Origin: Gallionellales bacterium CG03_land_8_20_14_0_80_55_15
GTDB lineage: Bacteria > Pseudomonadota > Gammaproteobacteria > Burkholderiales > Gallionellaceae
Assembly: GCA_002780675.1 (NCBI GenBank)
Contig: PEUR01000174.1
Location: 1-8,818 of the forward strand
Direction of reading: 5' to 3'
Length of the DNA: 8,818 bases
Shown one piece after another: positions 7,180-8,818 of this stretch. The first letter of the stretch is position 1. Every line of letters starts with the position of its first letter. The notes beneath the pieces are model-generated. The model was not told where the DNA came from. It did no database searches and worked only from the letters and a program-made list of their open reading frames with translations. The translations under genes and the position numbers were made by a program.

Positions 7180-7221
7180 GAAACGGCATCCAGGCTTGTA
7201 TGGATGCCGTTTCGTGTTTTT
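7180..7221 (+). terminator. Intrinsic terminator of the ccm operon
   Basis: A perfect 13-bp inverted repeat, GAAACGGCATCCA (7180-7192) and TGGATGCCGTTTC (7201-7213), with an 8-base loop, is followed by GTG and five T residues (7217-7221). The position straight after ccmI and before a gene pair of unrelated function makes a Rho-independent terminator the natural reading. It separates the Ccm unit from the transporter unit. Confidence 0.85.
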
Positions 7222-7265
7222 GTAGTATATTGATTTACAACAATTATTTATACAAAGTGGAAGCT
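7222..7265 (+). promoter_or_regulatory. A+T-rich leader upstream of the transporter genes
   Basis: The 44 bases between the terminator and the ATG at 7266 are markedly A+T-rich compared with the genes around them, with TATATT (7226-7231) and TATACA (7249-7254) as possible -10 elements and TTTACA (7234-7239) as a possible -35. None form a pair with normal 16-18 base spacing, so no exact promoter is called. The run GTGGAAG (7257-7263) near the ATG is the likely ribosome site, though close to the start. A promoter somewhere here is inferred from base composition and the terminator just before it. Confidence 0.35.
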
Positions 7266-8141
7266 ATGTCACGTTTTACTCACCTCATTAAAATTACTTT
7301 TGCCGCCGTCAGTTTGGGCGCGGTTATGCTGACAGCGCCTGGCCTGTCCAGCGCAGAACCCGTGTTGCGCGTGTCCGCCATTCCCGACGAAGCGCCGACC
7401 GAATTGCAGCGCAAGTTCAAGCCCTTGGGCGACTATTTGGAGAAAAAACTGGGCATGAAGGTGGAATTTACCCCCGTGACCGACTACGCCGCCTCCGTTG
7501 AAGGCTTGGTCAACAACAAGCTGGACATGGTCTGGTTCGGCGGATTTACCTTCGTGCAGGCCAAGGTGCGCAGCCACAACCAGGTCATCCCCTTGGTGCA
7601 GCGCGAAGAGGACGCAAAATTCAAATCGGTATTCATCACCACCAAGGCCGACATAAATACCTTGGCCGACCTGAAGGGCAAGACTTTTAGCTTCGGTTCG
7701 GAGTCCTCCACTTCCGGCCACTTGATGCCACGCGCTTACCTTTTGGCGGCCAATATCAACCCCGATACCGACATGAAGCGCCTGTCTTTCTCCGGCGCGC
7801 ATGATGCGACCGCAGCGGCAGTCGCGGGCGGCAAGGTGGATGCGGGTGCGCTAAACATATCCGTTTGGGAAAAACTGCTGGCGCAAGGCAAGGTGGATGC
7901 CAAAACGGTGCGCGTGTTCTACACCACGCCGGGCTATTTCGATTACAACTGGACCGTGCGTGCCGACATGAACCTGGCGTTGCGCAAGAAACTGGCCGAC
8001 GCATTCCTGGCACTGGACATCAACAACCCGCAAGATAAGGTCATTCTTGACCTGCAACGCACCAGCCGCTTCATTCCGACCCGGGCAGAAAATTACCTCA
8101 GCATCGAAAAGGCGGCACACAGTGCCGGGCTGCTGAAGTAA
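7266..8141 (+). CDS. PhnD-family periplasmic binding protein, phosphonate-like or putative selenate ABC transporter
   Basis: Substrate-binding protein of an ABC importer for a phosphate-like oxyanion. From the ATG at 7266 it has 291 residues with a clear signal peptide (1-30, cleavage suggested after LSSA). An in-frame ATG at 7200 is rejected because it lies in the terminator hairpin and would bury the signal peptide. The PhnD-type two-lobe fold is indicated by the N-terminal RVSAIPDEAP (35-44), DYAASVEGL (73-81), DMVWFGG (87-93), LADLKGKTFSFG (133-144) and the ligand loop SSTSGH (147-152). The SxS-type helix start in that loop binds the oxyanion in PhnD. From memory, the wording RVSAIPDEAPTEL and DYNWTVR matches proteins annotated as putative selenate transporter binding proteins, a sister clade of PhnD, so the substrate may be selenate or another oxyanion rather than phosphonate. 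The family is secure; the substrate is not. Confidence 0.88.
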   Translation: MSRFTHLIKITFAAVSLGAVMLTAPGLSSAEPVLRVSAIPDEAPTELQRKFKPLGDYLEKKLGMKVEFTPVTDYAASVEGLVNNKLDMVWFGGFTFVQAKVRSHNQVIPLVQREEDAKFKSVFITTKADINTLADLKGKTFSFGSESSTSGHLMPRAYLLAANINPDTDMKRLSFSGAHDATAAAVAGGKVDAGALNISVWEKLLAQGKVDAKTVRVFYTTPGYFDYNWTVRADMNLALRKKLADAFLALDINNPQDKVILDLQRTSRFIPTRAENYLSIEKAAHSAGLLK

Positions 8142-8146
8142 CCCGG

Positions 8147-8818
8147 ATGTTGTCGCTAAGGGATGCCTGTGTGCGCCACCCGGCCTCGGCGCAGTTTGCC
8201 TTGTCCGAGGTGACGTTAAATATCGCGCAAGGTGAGCAGGTCGCGCTGATCGGGCCTTCCGGTGCGGGCAAGACGACGCTATTGCATACCCTGGCGGGGG
8301 CGATTGAGCCGGATGCGGGAGAGTTTTTTGCATTCGGTTTGTCGCCCTGGCAACTCGCTCACGCCGAGCGACACGCCTTGCGCGCGCGCTTCTTCCTCGC
8401 GCCGCAAACGCCGCCGCTGCCGCCCCGCCAGCGCGTGGTCAGCGCAGTGCTGGCGGGATGTCTGCCGCAATGGGGTTTCTGGAAATCCCTCGCCTCGCTG
8501 ATTAGACCAAGGGATGCAGGCATCGCTTACGACGCGCTGGCGCGCTTTAATCTGCAAGACAAGTTGTACCTTAGGGTGGATAGATTGTCCGGCGGCGAGC
8601 GGCAGCGTTGCGGGCTGGCGCGCCTGTTGGTGTCCAAGGCCTCGGTGTTGCTGGTGGATGAACCCTTGTCCGCGCTCGATCCCACCTTGTCTTTACAAAC
8701 TCTGAAGGTATTGCAGCAGGAAGCGCGGGATCGTCAGGCGACGCTGGTGTGCAGCCTGCATCAGGTTGAACTGGCGCGCAGCCATTTCCCGCGCATTGTT
8801 GGTCTGCGCGAGGGCAGG
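8147..8818 (+). CDS. PhnC-like ABC transporter ATPase, cut by window end
   Basis: ATP-binding subunit partnering the preceding binding protein. The frame is open from the ATG at 8147 to the last base, giving 224 residues without a stop, so the C-terminus lies outside the window. All ABC motifs are visible: Walker A GPSGAGKT (36-43), Q-loop APQ with Q87, signature LSGGE (147-151), Walker B VLLVDE (167-172), D-loop SALD (175-178) and switch H205 (CSLHQVE). The insertion CLPQWGFWKSL (105-115) before the helical region recalls the GRLG...WRSL segment of PhnC. The gene starts 5 bases after the binding protein with no clear ribosome site, so translational coupling is likely. AGG and AGA arginine codons are more frequent here than in the ccm genes. 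The missing permease (PhnE-like) should follow downstream. Confidence 0.88.
   Translation, partial: MLSLRDACVRHPASAQFALSEVTLNIAQGEQVALIGPSGAGKTTLLHTLAGAIEPDAGEFFAFGLSPWQLAHAERHALRARFFLAPQTPPLPPRQRVVSAVLAGCLPQWGFWKSLASLIRPRDAGIAYDALARFNLQDKLYLRVDRLSGGERQRCGLARLLVSKASVLLVDEPLSALDPTLSLQTLKVLQQEARDRQATLVCSLHQVELARSHFPRIVGLREGR

Noticed and set aside
8125..8146. Short inverted repeat CCGGG/CCCGG around the stop codon of the binding-protein gene
   Set aside because: Only 5 bp with a 12-base loop and no T-run, so it is too weak to call a terminator or attenuator between two coupled genes.
1..8818. CRISPR arrays, tRNA or rRNA genes, intact insertion sequences
   Set aside because: I saw no regularly spaced direct repeats, no tRNA or rRNA sequence that I recognise, and no transposase. 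Genes fill almost all of the window.

Overview
The window holds an essentially complete System I cytochrome c maturation (Ccm) operon, all nine genes ccmABCDEFGHI, packed on the + strand from about 161 to 7163. A strong intrinsic terminator follows, and then a second + strand unit begins. It encodes a PhnD-family periplasmic binding protein (7266-8141) and its PhnC-like ABC ATPase (8147 to the window edge, incomplete). The DNA has moderately high G+C. System I with CcmH and CcmI as separate proteins indicates a Gram-negative proteobacterium. The protein style would fit a betaproteobacterium of the Gallionella/Sideroxydans/Nitrosomonadales type, but that placement is a guess from memory and not demonstrated here.

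Layout. Positions 1-160 are non-coding: two small stem-loops at the left edge (6-18 and 30-49, the second followed by a T-rich run) and a consensus TATAAT box just upstream of ccmA. The ccm genes follow with gaps of 1 to 31 bases or 4-base ATGA overlaps (ccmC/D, F/G, G/H, H/I), so they are very probably co-transcribed and partly translationally coupled. The 102-base gap at 7164-7265 contains a perfect 13-bp inverted repeat with a T-run (terminator), then an A+T-rich leader before the binding-protein gene.

How the genes work together. CcmA and CcmB form the ABC ATPase and membrane pair that, with CcmC and CcmD, loads heme onto the chaperone CcmE and releases holo-CcmE. CcmF, with CcmH and CcmI, takes the heme and attaches it to CXXCH sites of apocytochromes in the periplasm. 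CcmG (membrane-anchored thioredoxin) and CcmH (RCLVC motif) keep the apocytochrome thiols reduced, and CcmI recognises the apocytochrome through TPR repeats. The key heme-ligand histidines of CcmC, CcmE and CcmF are all present, so the pathway looks functional.

The downstream pair is half of an oxyanion importer. Its binding protein resembles, from memory, the clade annotated as putative selenate ABC transporter more than classical phosphonate PhnD. The permease gene would be expected just beyond the right edge. I see no wholly new system. The points most worth a second look are the substrate of this transporter and the nature of the stem-loops at the left edge.
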